Shown: positions 8,695-17,042, numbered from the stretch's first letter. The stretch is DNA of 64,000 nt from Modestobacter sp. VKM Ac-2982 (GCF_026967935.1 NZ_JAPVBL010000002.1:62001-126000), one strand, 5' to 3'. Numbers and translations are program-made. Notes: generated by a model from the letters alone, not told the origin.

Positions 8695-9531
8695 TCAGGA
8701 GGGCTCGACGCCGAAGGCGGTGGCCAGCTTCTCGATCTTGCGGGCCCGGCCGAGGCGGGGCAGGTCACTGCCGTCGCGGATGACCTGGCCGCGGGCGTCG
8801 AAGTCGGCCAGGAAGTCCCGGGCCCAGGCGACGTCCGACGGTGCCGGGCTGATGACCTCGTTGATCACCGGCAGCTGGTCCAGCTGCAGGCAGAGCTTGC
8901 CGGTGAGGCCCAGGGAGACCGTCAGCGCCGACTGCTCGCGCAGGATCGGGTGGCTGGTGCCCACCGTGGGGCCGTCGATCGGGCCGGGCAGGCCGCCGAC
9001 CCGGCTGGCGATGACCAGGCGGGAGCGGGGGTAGGCCATCGCCAGGTCGTCGGCGCTGGTGCCGGTGTCGCGCCGGTAGTCACCGCTGCCGAAGGCGAGC
9101 CGGAAGGCGCCGCGGGCAGAGGCGATCCGCACGGCCTCCTCGATGCCCAGCGCCGACTCGACGAGGGCGAGCACCGGGGTGGAGCCGCCCAGCCGGTCGT
9201 AGGTCTCGGTGACGTGCTCGGCGGCCTCGGTCTTGGCGAGCATCACGCCGGCCAGGCCGGGCAGCCCGGCGAGCGCGGCGACGTCGTCGGCCCAGAACGG
9301 GGTCGCGTGGTCGTTGATCCGGACCCAGGCCCGGTTGCCGGGGACGGAGAGCCACTCGACGACGTCGGCCCGGGCATCCGGCTTGCGGGCCGGGTCGACC
9401 GCGTCCTCGATGTCGAGCACGATCTGGTCGGCGCGCGACTCGTGCGCCTCGTCGAACAGTTCCGTGCGGGCGCCGTTGACCAGCAGCCACGAGCGCGCGA
9501 TTCCGGGGTCTACGTTCCTGCCTCTGTGCAC
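8695..9531 (-). CDS. HpcH/HpaI aldolase / citrate lyase beta-like (CoA ester lyase)
   Basis: 278 aa, GTG start; homologues begin near SWLLVNGARTELF, so the start is at most a few residues long. A TIM-barrel CitE-type fold is indicated by DQIVLDIEDAVDPARKPDAR, NRAWVRINDHATPFW, GVMLAKTEAAEHV and ALVESALGIEEA, which carry the conserved Glu and Asp metal ligands of the family. These enzymes cleave or hydrolyse CoA esters such as malyl-CoA, citramalyl-CoA or citryl-CoA. No citrate lyase alpha or gamma partner is present, so it is a stand-alone lyase or thioesterase of undefined substrate. It ends at the shared terminator at 8646. Confidence 0.85.
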   Translation of the reverse strand: MHRGRNVDPGIARSWLLVNGARTELFDEAHESRADQIVLDIEDAVDPARKPDARADVVEWLSVPGNRAWVRINDHATPFWADDVAALAGLPGLAGVMLAKTEAAEHVTETYDRLGGSTPVLALVESALGIEEAVRIASARGAFRLAFGSGDYRRDTGTSADDLAMAYPRSRLVIASRVGGLPGPIDGPTVGTSHPILREQSALTVSLGLTGKLCLQLDQLPVINEVISPAPSDVAWARDFLADFDARGQVIRDGSDLPRLGRARKIEKLATAFGVEPS

Positions 9532-9613
9532 CGGGACATTGTGGGGCCCCGGGGTGCGCCGGTTCCCGCGGGGGTGCTGCAGGGTGCCGCTCGCGATGCC
9601 CGGCGCCGGCCGG

Positions 9614-10210
9614 TCAGGCTGCGCGCCGGCCGAGCAGGTCGAGCAGGCCCACCCGCCAGTCGACGTCGACCCGGCGCCCGGCCCAGTCGCGCGGACGGAC
9701 CAGGTCGAACCGGACCAGTTCCGGCTCCCGGCCGAGCGTGCGTTTGTCGGCCCACAGCAGCGCCAGGTGGTCGCGCCGGCGCAGATCGGGAGCGCCGTCG
9801 ATCGCCAGCTGCAGGCGCTGCTGGGCGACCGGCGCCTGCCGGTAGAAGTCCCGCAGGCCCTGGGTGTCGGCGGCCGGCAGCTCGCCGTCGTCGGAGTGCC
9901 ACACCCGCAGCACCTCGGTGGGGGTGCGCAGGATCAGCCCGCTCATCGGCAGCCCGAGGTTCTCGTTGCCGGGGTCGAGCAGCTCCAGCTGGGTGCCGAA
10001 CGGGTGGTCGTCGTGCTCGGCGTAGGGGCGCAACCGCTCCATCGCCTCCCGGCGGACCAGCTGGTGGTCCAGGTGGCGGTCGGCGGCCGGCTGCCAGCCG
10101 TGCGCCGCGTGGATCTCCCGGCTGACGGTCAGGCCTCCGAGGAGTGCGTCGCGCACCTCGACCAGCAGCGGGTGCAGTCGCCGGAAGGCGGCTTCGGGGC
10201 TGTTGTCCAC
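9614..10210 (-). CDS. Hypothetical cytoplasmic protein
   Basis: 198 aa with a GTG start (VDNSPEAAFRRLHPLLVEV). The annotated open frame reaches 10384, but the upstream part overlaps the start of the divergent SDR gene and has shadow character. Soluble, rich in Arg, Leu and Asp, with no transmembrane segment and no motif I recognise. Clear codon bias supports coding. Stretches such as HGWQPAADRHLDHQLVRREAMERL and RRDHLALLWADKRTLG give no functional hint. It is divergent from the SDR gene with about 60 bp between starts. Confidence 0.65.
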   Translation of the reverse strand: MDNSPEAAFRRLHPLLVEVRDALLGGLTVSREIHAAHGWQPAADRHLDHQLVRREAMERLRPYAEHDDHPFGTQLELLDPGNENLGLPMSGLILRTPTEVLRVWHSDDGELPAADTQGLRDFYRQAPVAQQRLQLAIDGAPDLRRRDHLALLWADKRTLGREPELVRFDLVRPRDWAGRRVDVDWRVGLLDLLGRRAA

Positions 10211-10270
10211 GTCGGGCAGTCTGCCGGGCGGGGGTGACAGTCCCGGCTCGTGGCGCGGCAGGATCACCGC

Positions 10271-11050
10271 GTGTCCACCCCGCCGCCCGCGCCGTCCGCT
10301 CCGTCCCGCCCGGTCACGGTGGTGACCGGCGGCAGCCGCGGCATCGGTGCGGCCACCGCCGTCCACCTCGCCCGGCAGGGCCACGACCTGGTCGTCGGGT
10401 ACCGGTCAGGCCGCCTCGAAGCCGAGGCCGTGGTGACCGCCGCGCGCGACCTCGGCGTGCGGGCGGTCGCCGTCCGGGCCGACGTGGCCGACCCCGATGA
10501 CGTCGACGCGCTCTTCGCCGCCGCGGCCGAGCAGCTCGGGCCGGTCACCGGGCTGGTCGCCAACGCCGGCCTGACCGCGCACCTCGGCGACCTGGCCGAC
10601 ACGCCTGTCGAGGTCGTCCGGCAGGTGATCGACGTGAACCTGCTGGGCGTCGTCCTGTGCGTCCGCCGGGCGGCGCAGGTCATGTCCCGGCGGCGGGGCG
10701 GGCCGGGTGGGGCGATCGTCACCGTCTCCTCCAGTGCGGCGACGCTGGGCTCGGCGCACGAGTACGTGCACTACGCAGCGGCGAAGGCGGGCGTCGACGC
10801 GCTCACCATGGGACTGGCGAAGGAGCTCGCGGACGACGGGGTCCGGGTCAACGCGGTGGCGCCGGGGCTGGTCCGCACCGACATCCACGCCGGTGCCGGC
10901 GACGCCGGTCGGCTGGAGCGGGTCACGGCCCGCGTGCCGATGGGCCGTCCCGGGGAACCGGACGAGATCGCGCCGGCGATCGCCTGGCTGCTGGGGCCGG
11001 AGGCCGGCTACGTCTCGGGCGCGGTGCTGCGGGTGGCCGGCGGGCTCTGA
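10271..11050 (+). CDS. Short-chain dehydrogenase/reductase (SDR), FabG-like
   Basis: 259 aa. GTG at 10271 is chosen because AGGA lies 7 nt upstream; a GTG at 10250 is possible. The cofactor motif TGGSRGIG lies at residues 19-26, NAG in LVANAGLT, the catalytic serine in VTVSSSAATLG and the YxxxK motif in HYAAAKAG. The C-terminus (PEAGYVSGAVLRVAGGL) is the classical SDR end. It is probably an NAD(P)H-dependent oxidoreductase acting on a ketone or 3-oxoacyl substrate, with the specific substrate unknown. It is followed by a tandem-repeat tract and the HNH locus, with no operon partner. Confidence 0.88.
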   Translation: MSTPPPAPSAPSRPVTVVTGGSRGIGAATAVHLARQGHDLVVGYRSGRLEAEAVVTAARDLGVRAVAVRADVADPDDVDALFAAAAEQLGPVTGLVANAGLTAHLGDLADTPVEVVRQVIDVNLLGVVLCVRRAAQVMSRRRGGPGGAIVTVSSSAATLGSAHEYVHYAAAKAGVDALTMGLAKELADDGVRVNAVAPGLVRTDIHAGAGDAGRLERVTARVPMGRPGEPDEIAPAIAWLLGPEAGYVSGAVLRVAGGL

Positions 11051-11099
11051 TCAGGAGGCCCTAGCCCGGCCGGCGGCGCGCGTCGGTCCTCCGACCTTG

Positions 11100-11171
11100 T
11101 CTCGCTGTCTCGCTGTCTCGCTGTCTCGCTGTCTCGCCGAGTCGCCGAGTCGCCGAGTCGCCGAATCGCCG
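11100..11171. repeat. Nine-copy 8-bp tandem repeat (TCTCGCTG / AGTCGCCG)
   Basis: Nine head-to-tail copies of an 8-bp unit: five TCTCGCTG-type, then AGTCGCCG three times and AATCGCCG once. The tract drifts gradually from one version to the other. It is followed by a further TCGAC/ACTCG-rich stretch to about 11240 with partial inverted symmetry. It occupies the 253-bp gap between the SDR gene and the DUF222-HNH gene and holds no gene. Because the unit is 8 bp, copy-number change would not preserve a reading frame. It may be replication slippage sequence or part of the mobile HNH unit. Confidence 0.9.
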
Positions 11172-11303
11172 TGTCGGGACGTCGACTCGACGAGTTGTCG
11201 ACTCGTGGGCCCGCCGACTCGTGAGGTCGCCGACTCCGACCCCCGCTCTCGGGATGCGTCCCATCCGCTGAGAACTGTCAGACCCTCTCCGTAGGTTCGG
11301 GGT

Positions 11304-13110
11304 GTGTTCGAGACGGGCGGGTTCGGGGTCGCGGTGACGGTGTCACTGGCCGATCCGGGGCTGCCTGCTGAGCTGGATCCGGCGCCTGCTGGGGTGACGC
11401 GGCGTCGGACGCGGTTGTCGGAGGTGGTGGCGTCGGCGCGGCTCTCCGATGCCGGGCTGGCGGGGGAGCTGCGCGCGGTGGTGGACATCGGTGCGCAGCT
11501 GGCCGCCTACGAGGCGGTCGTGGTGGCCGAGTTGGCGCGGCGTCGCCCGGTGGAGTGGGACCTGACCGAGCAGGAGCCGGGGCACGGGGTGGAGGGCTGG
11601 CGTCCGGTTCGGGTGCCGGCGGGGGTGAGTGAGTTCCCCGCCGATGAGCTGGCACTGCTGAAGGGCATGTCCCGGACGGCGGCGACCCTGTTGGCGGAGC
11701 GGTCGCTGGTGTGGGTGCACGAGCTGCCGGCGACGTGGGCGGCGTTGGCTGATTCGCTGATCGACCCGCCGCGGGCAACGGCGATCGCGAAGGCGTTGGG
11801 TGGGCAGTCGCAGGCTGCCGGTGGCCGGGTCGAGCCGGCGATCGTGGCCGAGGTGGAGGCCCAGGCGCTGGGCTGGGCGGTGGCGGGGGAGACGCCGGTG
11901 CGGTTGCAGGAACGGACGGCGGCGGCGTTGATCGCGCTGGACGATGCGGCGGCCGATCGGCGGCGGAAGAAGGCCGAGCAGTGTGCTGATGTGACCACCC
12001 GGGCCACCGCCGATGGGATGGGTCAGCTGGTGGCGGACCTGCCGATGCCGGTGGCCGCGGCCTGCCGGGAGACAGTGGACAGCTATGCGCGGATGGCGAA
12101 GGCCGAGGGCGACGGGCGGCCGATCGGGCAGCTGCGCACCCAGGTGATGGCCGATCTGATCCTGCGCCCGTGGGACACCAGCCGGGAGCCGGTGACCGCC
12201 CATCTGACGGGTCCTGGCGCCGCTGCCGGCGCTGCACACCCGCCCGTTCGACGGTCCGACCCCGCCGGGTGAGGGCCACGGCACGTCCGAAGAGGGCCAC
12301 CAGGCGCCGGGCGAGGATCTCCTTGTGTCAGGCGAGGGTCACGCCTCGGGCGAGGATCTCCTCGCACCGGGCGGGGGTCACGCGGCGGGCGAGGGCGGGC
12401 TCCCGCCGTGCGATGACCGGGACGCTGCGACGGTGGACGGGGCGCCGATCACCGCCGGGCAGCTCCGGCAACTGCTGGCCCAGCTGGACGCGATCTGCCC
12501 CGGCGGGCTGCAGGCCCCGACCGGGGGCACGCTGAACATCGACCTGGTCGATCCGGTCACCGGGGCGCTGCGGGCGACGGTGACCCGCCCGGAACTGGAG
12601 CGGCTGGCCCGCCGCGGCTGCCCCGCTCATCCCGACCGGGACTGCGGGTGCGGGGTGCTGGACCGGCCACCGCCGATCGACCGCTACACCCCGACCCCGG
12701 CCCAGGCGCGGTTCGTCCGTGCCCGGGACCGCACCTGCCGGCATCCGGGCTGCCGTCGGCCGGCCGCGCGCACCGACCTGGACCACGTCTGCGCCCACCG
12801 CGCTGGTGGGGCCACCGACTGCACCAACTTGTGCTGCTTGTGCCGGCGACACCACCGGTTGAAGACCCACGCACGCCGATGGCGGTTCGTGATGACCGCC
12901 GACGGCGCCCTGTCGGTCACCACCCCCTCCGGGGTCACCCGGACCACCCGACCACCGGGCCTCCACCTGCCCGGCCACCGAACACCGAGCTCCCGAACAC
13001 CGAGCTCGCGAACACCCGGCCGCCAGCCGCCGGGTCCCCGGCTGTCCGCCGCCGGACAGCTGACCGGAGGCGGGAGCCCACCCGACCCGGAGGACCCGCC
13101 GCCCTTCTGA
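11304..13110 (+). pseudogene. DUF222 / HNH endonuclease (13E12 repeat family), frameshifted
   Basis: Two open frames make one gene. 11304-12272 (GTG start, MFETGGFGVAVTVSL) holds the DUF222 domain. A second frame, open to 13110, holds the end of DUF222 and the HNH nuclease with a zinc-ligand pattern (CRHPGCRRPAARTDLDHV, then NLCCLCRRHHRLKTH). Around 12209-12211 the DNA reads ACGGGTCCTGGCGCC; removing one G of the GGG restores the frame through VLAPLPALHTRPFDGP and joins both parts into about 600 aa. This is therefore a one-base insertion or a sequencing error. Such proteins are abundant repeated elements in actinobacteria, of uncertain function. A Gly-rich linker and an SRTPSSRTPG-type repeat occur in the second part. 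Confidence 0.85.
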
Positions 13111-13196
13111 GGTCCATGGCCTGTGGCCGCCCCGCTTTCTGAGGCCCCATGACATGTGCCCCCGCTTCCTGAGGCCCCATGGCGTGGGGCCGCCCT
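13105..13196. repeat. Three imperfect tandem copies of a ~30-bp unit after the HNH gene
   Basis: Each copy begins T(T/C)CTGAGG and continues CCCATG(G/A)C(A/C/G)TG(T/G)GG(C)CGCCC-like; copies start near 13105, 13137 and 13167. The first copy contains the stop codon of the HNH frame, so repeat expansion would alter the 3' end of the gene. No gene is seen from here to about 13390. Confidence 0.7.
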
Positions 13197-13391
13197 GGGA
13201 TGGGGGAAGCCGCGTCGACTGTCCTCGACAGCGCGCGAGGAGGTCGCCTGGCGGGTCCATCCGGGGGCGAGAAGGCGAGACCTCTGGGGCGGGTGTGACA
13301 CGAGTGCCCGGAGAGGAAGAACGGCAGCTCAGGGGCGCCAGTGCGCCCTGTTCGAGTCACAGCGAGCACACAACGGGCCGATAAGCACAGC

Positions 13392-13685
13392 GTGATCCGT
13401 CACCACCTCGCAGCGAGTTCGCCGCGGAGCCCTCAGTGGTTCGACCCGGCGCACCAGGCCGACATCCTCGCGGCCTTCGACAGTCAGCTCGCCGCCGGGC
13501 TGCACGATCGGAAGCCGCACAGCCCGCGACCGGAACGGGTCCGCGAACTGGGCCAGCTGGCTGCGGCCAGTGCGCTCCCGGCCCGGGCGGCTCTGCTCCG
13601 CTGGGGTGCGCTGCCCGCCTCGGTCCGCGCGCACCTGCTCACCAGCTGGTACGGCAGTCAGGTCGCCAGGAGCTCCGCCGCCTGA
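13392..13685 (+). CDS. Small hypothetical protein
   Basis: 97 aa from a GTG (VIRHHLAASSPRSPQWFDP); a further in-frame GTG at 13341 exists, but the DNA before 13392 lacks the third-position G/C bias. The body reads HQADILAAFDSQLAAGLHDRKP and ALPARAALLRWGALPASVRAHLL, predicted helical and soluble. There is no family match I know. It sits alone between the HNH locus and the DyP genes and may be a cargo gene of the HNH region. Confidence 0.45.
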   Translation: MIRHHLAASSPRSPQWFDPAHQADILAAFDSQLAAGLHDRKPHSPRPERVRELGQLAAASALPARAALLRWGALPASVRAHLLTSWYGSQVARSSAA

Positions 13686-13810
13686 GCCGCTCGGCGGCCA
13701 GCACCGGCGGCCGGCAGTGGCGGACAGATCCTCGGCGCCTCCGCTGCCCAGACCCGGCAGGGACCCGTCCGCTCACCTGCCGCCGTTGCGGGTGACCTGA
13801 TCGGGGACGG

Positions 13811-13951
13811 TCAGTCCCAGGGCTCCCCGCAGGTGGCGCAGCGGCCCGAGGGCAGCCGCTCGGTCAGGCGGCCGCACACCGGGCAGACCTGGTCGAGCCA
13901 GCACGCCGGGTCACCGCCCTCCGGCTCCGGCTGCTCTGGCTCCCGCGTCAC
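13811..13951 (-). CDS. 46-aa zinc-ribbon-like protein coupled to the DyP peroxidase
   Basis: 46 aa, GTG start overlapping the DyP stop by 4 nt (GTGA). The sequence contains CPVC (residues 23-26) and CATC (38-41), giving a CxxC-x11-CxxC zinc-ribbon or rubredoxin-like pattern, plus a Cys at 17 and a final EPWD. Nothing else fits in so small a protein, so it probably binds one metal ion. The overlap means it is translated together with DyP, suggesting a role linked to the peroxidase, for example metal or haem handling or a cargo tag. The function is not known, and no named family is claimed. Confidence 0.7.
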   Translation of the reverse strand: MTREPEQPEPEGGDPACWLDQVCPVCGRLTERLPSGRCATCGEPWD

Positions 13952-14880
13952 GGCGCCCGTCGGTCCTCGTCGGGGGGCGCGAACCGGGCCAGGGCGTCGA
14001 TCGACGGGCACGTGTAGTACGCCCCGCTCAGCGGGGTCAGGAAGCCGGTCAGCCCGTCGCGCACCCCGTCGGTCGCCCCGGCCATCCGGCGGAGCATCTC
14101 GGTGAGGCGCCACTGATCGCGGGCGAACCCGACGAACGCCGTCCCGTGGTCGGTGACCCCGCCGTAGGCGACGTTGCGCCGGAAGATCTGCTTCTCCTCG
14201 CCGTCCACCTCGACGGTGGTGCGGGCGACGTGCGCGCTCGGCAGCATCACGTCGTCGGGCAGCTCGACGCTGTCCGGCTTGGTCCGGCCCATCATCATCT
14301 CCTGGCCGTGCATCCCCAGCGATTCCCAGGCGGCGCTGTCGTGCCGCCACACCTGGTAGAGCACGATGCTCGCCCCCGCACCCGGCTCGCCGGCCGGCAC
14401 TGCCGCGACCTCGGCGGCGGTCAGCAGTGAGGGGTTCTCCGTGCCGTCGATGAAGCCGGTCAGGTCCCGGTCGTGCTGGTACAGCCAGCCGGTGACCTCC
14501 GCGGTCACTCGTGCAACGCCGGCGAGGGCGGCGAGCACGGCCCGGGCGTTGTCGAAGACCGCGGTGCGATCGCCCCCGGCGACCCAGATCCAGGCGTCGT
14601 GCTGGGTCGCCAGCATCCGGTAGCGGCCGGCGCCGACGAGGTCCTCGGTCCAGCTGGCGGCGTCCGCCGGGGCGTCGGCCGGGGCGACGGCGGCCCACAG
14701 CTCCGGCCGGAAGCCGACCACCAGGTTCACGCCACCGGTGGAGGAGAGCGGACCGGTGAGCCCGGCCACCCCGCGGACCAGGTCCTCCGCGGAGCAGCCG
14801 GGCTCGAGGTCGAGCTCCAGGTAGCAGTGCTCAGGGGTGCCGAGGGCGAAGATGCCCGGCTGCGTCGTCACGCCGTCCAC
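13948..14880 (-). CDS. Dye-decolorizing (DyP-type) haem peroxidase
   Basis: 310 aa. The DyP signature GFIDG is at 142-146 (catalytic Asp 145) in GFIDGTENP. The proximal haem histidine is probably His 217 (PSAHVART) and the distal Arg 234 (QIFRRNVAYGG). No twin-arginine signal is present, so it is a cytoplasmic class-B-like (YfeX/DypB) enzyme; such enzymes are often loaded into encapsulin shells, but no encapsulin gene is in the window. It oxidises phenolics, dyes or Mn(II) with H2O2. The C-terminal end (DEDRRAP) lacks an obvious encapsulin targeting tail. The next gene is the coupled mini zinc ribbon. Confidence 0.92.
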   Translation of the reverse strand: MDGVTTQPGIFALGTPEHCYLELDLEPGCSAEDLVRGVAGLTGPLSSTGGVNLVVGFRPELWAAVAPADAPADAASWTEDLVGAGRYRMLATQHDAWIWVAGGDRTAVFDNARAVLAALAGVARVTAEVTGWLYQHDRDLTGFIDGTENPSLLTAAEVAAVPAGEPGAGASIVLYQVWRHDSAAWESLGMHGQEMMMGRTKPDSVELPDDVMLPSAHVARTTVEVDGEEKQIFRRNVAYGGVTDHGTAFVGFARDQWRLTEMLRRMAGATDGVRDGLTGFLTPLSGAYYTCPSIDALARFAPPDEDRRAP

Positions 14881-14896
14881 CCTGCCCGATCGGGCC

Positions 14897-15289
14897 TCAG
14901 CTGGTCGGCGGCTCGTCCTTGCCGGCCTCCTCGAGCGCGTCGGCCTCCTCCTTGGTCTTGTGCACCGCCTTGTCGGCGTGCTCCGGCGGGCCGTAAACCG
15001 TGTAGAGCACCAGCGGGTTCACCCCGGTGTTGAGGAAGTTGTGCTTCTTGCCGGCGGGGACGACGACGAGGTCACCCTGGGCGACGTTCTTCTTCTGCCC
15101 GCCGACGACGGCCTGGCCGGTGCCGCTGACGAAGGTGAGGATCTGGTCGATGTCCTCGTGCACCTCCTCGCCGATCTCCCCACCCGGCGGGATCGTCATG
15201 ATCACCAGCTGGGTGTGCTCGCCGGTCCACAGCACCCGACGGAAGTCGGCGCTCTCCTCGGCGACGGTGGCGATGGTGAAGTGCTCCAT
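14897..15289 (-). CDS. Small cupin-domain protein
   Basis: 130 aa. A single cupin barrel is shown by the motif GGEIGEEVHEDIDQILTFVSGTG (metal-ligand HxD/E region) and the second motif GDLVVVPAGKKHNFLNTG. Metal-binding histidine positions are partly conserved. Charged C-terminal tail (KTKEEADALEEAGKDEPP). Similar small cupins are of undefined function, possibly metal-dependent isomerases or binding proteins. It is on the same strand as DyP with 16 nt between (this gene is upstream), so the order cupin-DyP-zinc ribbon may be one operon. It is divergent from the universal stress gene. Confidence 0.85.
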   Translation of the reverse strand: MEHFTIATVAEESADFRRVLWTGEHTQLVIMTIPPGGEIGEEVHEDIDQILTFVSGTGQAVVGGQKKNVAQGDLVVVPAGKKHNFLNTGVNPLVLYTVYGPPEHADKAVHKTKEEADALEEAGKDEPPTS

Positions 15290-15504
15290 GGCTGCCGTTC
15301 CTCCTCGATCCAGTCGCTCCTGCCGGCGCGCGCCGGCTCATGATCAGTGAAGAGCAGAGTGGCCTCCGCCGCGATCCGAAGCCCTCGGGTCGGGCGACAC
15401 GGGGGAACAGGCCCTCCGACTCTGCCGTCGACCGGCCGGGTGGGGGAGGCTTCCCGGTGCCGGGTACCGGCGGAGCACTTGCACACGAGCACAGGAGGAC
15501 GGCG

Positions 15505-16059
15505 TTGACGCAGCAGCCAGCAGACCGGTCGGGGAACGCAGCACTCGCTGCCGAGCGGGACGAGGCGGCCACCGAGCTGGCCGCGGTCGAGGGCGAGGTG
15601 TCGACCCGCGCCGCCGTCGAGGGTGGCGTCGTCGTCGGTCACGACGGCTCGGACTGCGCGCAGGAGGCGCTGCAGTGGGCGGCGACGCTGGCCGAGCGCG
15701 CCTCGTGGCCGCTGCACGTCGTCCGCGGCTGGCGGATCGCCACCGCCCCGCAGCCGCCGAGCTGGGAGCTCGGCTACGTCCCGCCGATCGGTGAGTACGA
15801 GCAGGCGGTGCAGGCCGACCTGGAGGCCGACGTCCGGGCCGCGCTGGGCGCCGAGCGGGCCGGGAAGGTCACCTGCCACGTGGTGCACGCCGCGCCGGTG
15901 CGGTCGCTGCTCGAGGCCGCGCAGCACGCCGACCTCCTGGTGGTCGGGGCCCGCGGGCGGGGCGGCTTCGCCGGGCTGCTGCTCGGCTCGGTGAGCGACC
16001 AGGTCACCCGGCACGCCCCGTGCCCGGTCACCGTCGTGCGCACCGAGCGCAAGGCCTGA
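15505..16059 (+). CDS. Universal stress protein (UspA family)
   Basis: 184 aa, TTG start supported by AGGAGG exactly 6 nt upstream; there is no ATG or GTG in a better position. The USP fold begins at GGVVVGHDGSDCAQEAL and ends with the ATP-binding motif GARGRGGFAGLLLGSVSDQV followed by HAPCPVTVV. The first 40 residues are an acidic, helical extension not found in minimal USPs. ATP-binding USPs accumulate in dormancy and oxidative or low-oxygen stress. The methyltransferase gene follows after 5 nt, suggesting co-transcription. Confidence 0.9.
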   Translation: MTQQPADRSGNAALAAERDEAATELAAVEGEVSTRAAVEGGVVVGHDGSDCAQEALQWAATLAERASWPLHVVRGWRIATAPQPPSWELGYVPPIGEYEQAVQADLEADVRAALGAERAGKVTCHVVHAAPVRSLLEAAQHADLLVVGARGRGGFAGLLLGSVSDQVTRHAPCPVTVVRTERKA

Positions 16060-16064
16060 CCGGC

Positions 16065-16712
16065 GTGGCGGTCCAGCACCCCGTGCCACCGGCCTTCCTG
16101 CGGGCGCACACCCGGCTGGACCGCCCGTCGCTCGTCCCCGAGGTGCAGCTGCACGTCGCCGACGACGTCGTCGCGCTCTGGGAGGCGATGGAGACCGAGG
16201 GCGGCGGCGCCGGCGAGGACCCGCCGTTCTGGGCTGCCGCCTGGCCCGGTGGCCAGGCGCTGGCCCGCCACGTGCTCGACCACCCGGAGCTCGTCGCCGG
16301 CCGCCGGGTGCTGGACCTGGGAGCCGGCAGTGGCCTGGTGGCCGTCGCCGCGCTGCTGGCCGGGGCGAGCAGCGTGCTGGCCAGCGACGTCGACCCGTAC
16401 TCGCACGCCGCGGTCGGGCTGAACGCCGAGGTCAACGGGGTCGCCGGGATCGAGGTCGTCGGGGACGTCCTGGACGAGGAGCTCCCGGAGATCGACGTCG
16501 TCCTGGCCGGCGACGTCTGCTACGACCGGGAGATGACCGCCCGGGTGCTGCCCTTCCTCGGCGCGGCCTGGCTCCAGGGGGCCACCGTCCTGCTGGGCGA
16601 CCCCGGACGGGCCTACGTCCCTAAGGAGGGGCTGGTGGCCCAGGCGGAGTACGACGTGCCGGACGCCGCCGGGGGAGCGGTGCGCCGGACGACGGTCTGG
16701 CGGCTCCCCTGA
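16065..16712 (+). CDS. Class I SAM methyltransferase (ETFB-lysine / nicotinamide N-methyltransferase-like)
   Basis: 215 aa, GTG start 5 nt after the usp stop. The stretch EDPPFWAAAWPGGQALARHVLDHP and the SAM motif VLDLGAGSGLVAVAAL, then ASDVDPYSHAAVGLNAEVNG and DVVLAGDVCYDREM, match the METTL20/nicotinamide N-methyltransferase-like group. The members known in bacteria methylate protein lysines (ETF beta or ribosomal proteins), but the substrate here is not predictable. It is probably expressed with the stress protein. Confidence 0.82.
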   Translation: MAVQHPVPPAFLRAHTRLDRPSLVPEVQLHVADDVVALWEAMETEGGGAGEDPPFWAAAWPGGQALARHVLDHPELVAGRRVLDLGAGSGLVAVAALLAGASSVLASDVDPYSHAAVGLNAEVNGVAGIEVVGDVLDEELPEIDVVLAGDVCYDREMTARVLPFLGAAWLQGATVLLGDPGRAYVPKEGLVAQAEYDVPDAAGGAVRRTTVWRLP

Positions 16713-16849
16713 GGCCCACCGGCACCAGCCGTCCCGCTGCTGCCGCCCCGCCCCGCCACCGGATGGGAGACGTGGCACATGGCGACGAAATCCGCCTCCG
16801 GGCATTGTCACGCCCAGGCGACGGCCTCTACCGTGGCCAGGTCCGGTCG

Positions 16850-17022
16850 GACGTCTCGTCCCCACCCGGGGAGCCCGCACCGGATGCCGCCGAATCGCTG
16901 CACGCAGCGAACCGGGGACCCACCGCACCACTGGGGTGAATCCCGCCCGGGCAGCCGCCCGGCTGGGTAGGGCGACTTCCCGCCCGAACCCGTCAGCTGA
17001 CTCGGTAGGCGGCCGCGGAAGA
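16850..17022 (+). ncRNA. c-di-AMP (ydaO-yuaA type) riboswitch
   Basis: The 330-bp gap before the transglycosylase gene contains the actinobacterial ydaO signature blocks in the correct order: GGGGAGCCCGCAC (16868-16880), GGGGACCCA (about 16914), CTGGGGTGAATCCCGC (about 16931), TAGGGCGACTTCCCGC (16968 onward) and GTCAGCTGACTCGGTAGGCGG (16992-17012). The downstream gene is a cell-wall lytic enzyme, the usual target of this riboswitch in actinobacteria. c-di-AMP binding normally turns expression off. The outer boundaries are approximate. Gene-free sequence from 16713 to 16849 probably holds the promoter. Confidence 0.93.
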
Positions 17023-17042
17023 CCCACGGAGCCCCTCTCTTC

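Noticed and set aside
11100-11171. Tandem repeats as a possible CRISPR array
   Set aside because: Units are 8 bp with no spacers and no cas genes nearby.
12200-12330. Programmed ribosomal frameshift in the DUF222-HNH gene
   Set aside because: No slippery heptamer or stimulatory structure; a single extra G explains the shift.
13340-13375. GTTCGAGTC sequence resembling a tRNA T-loop, possible tRNA remnant or att site
   Set aside because: The flanking bases do not form a T-arm stem and no acceptor or anticodon arm is present.
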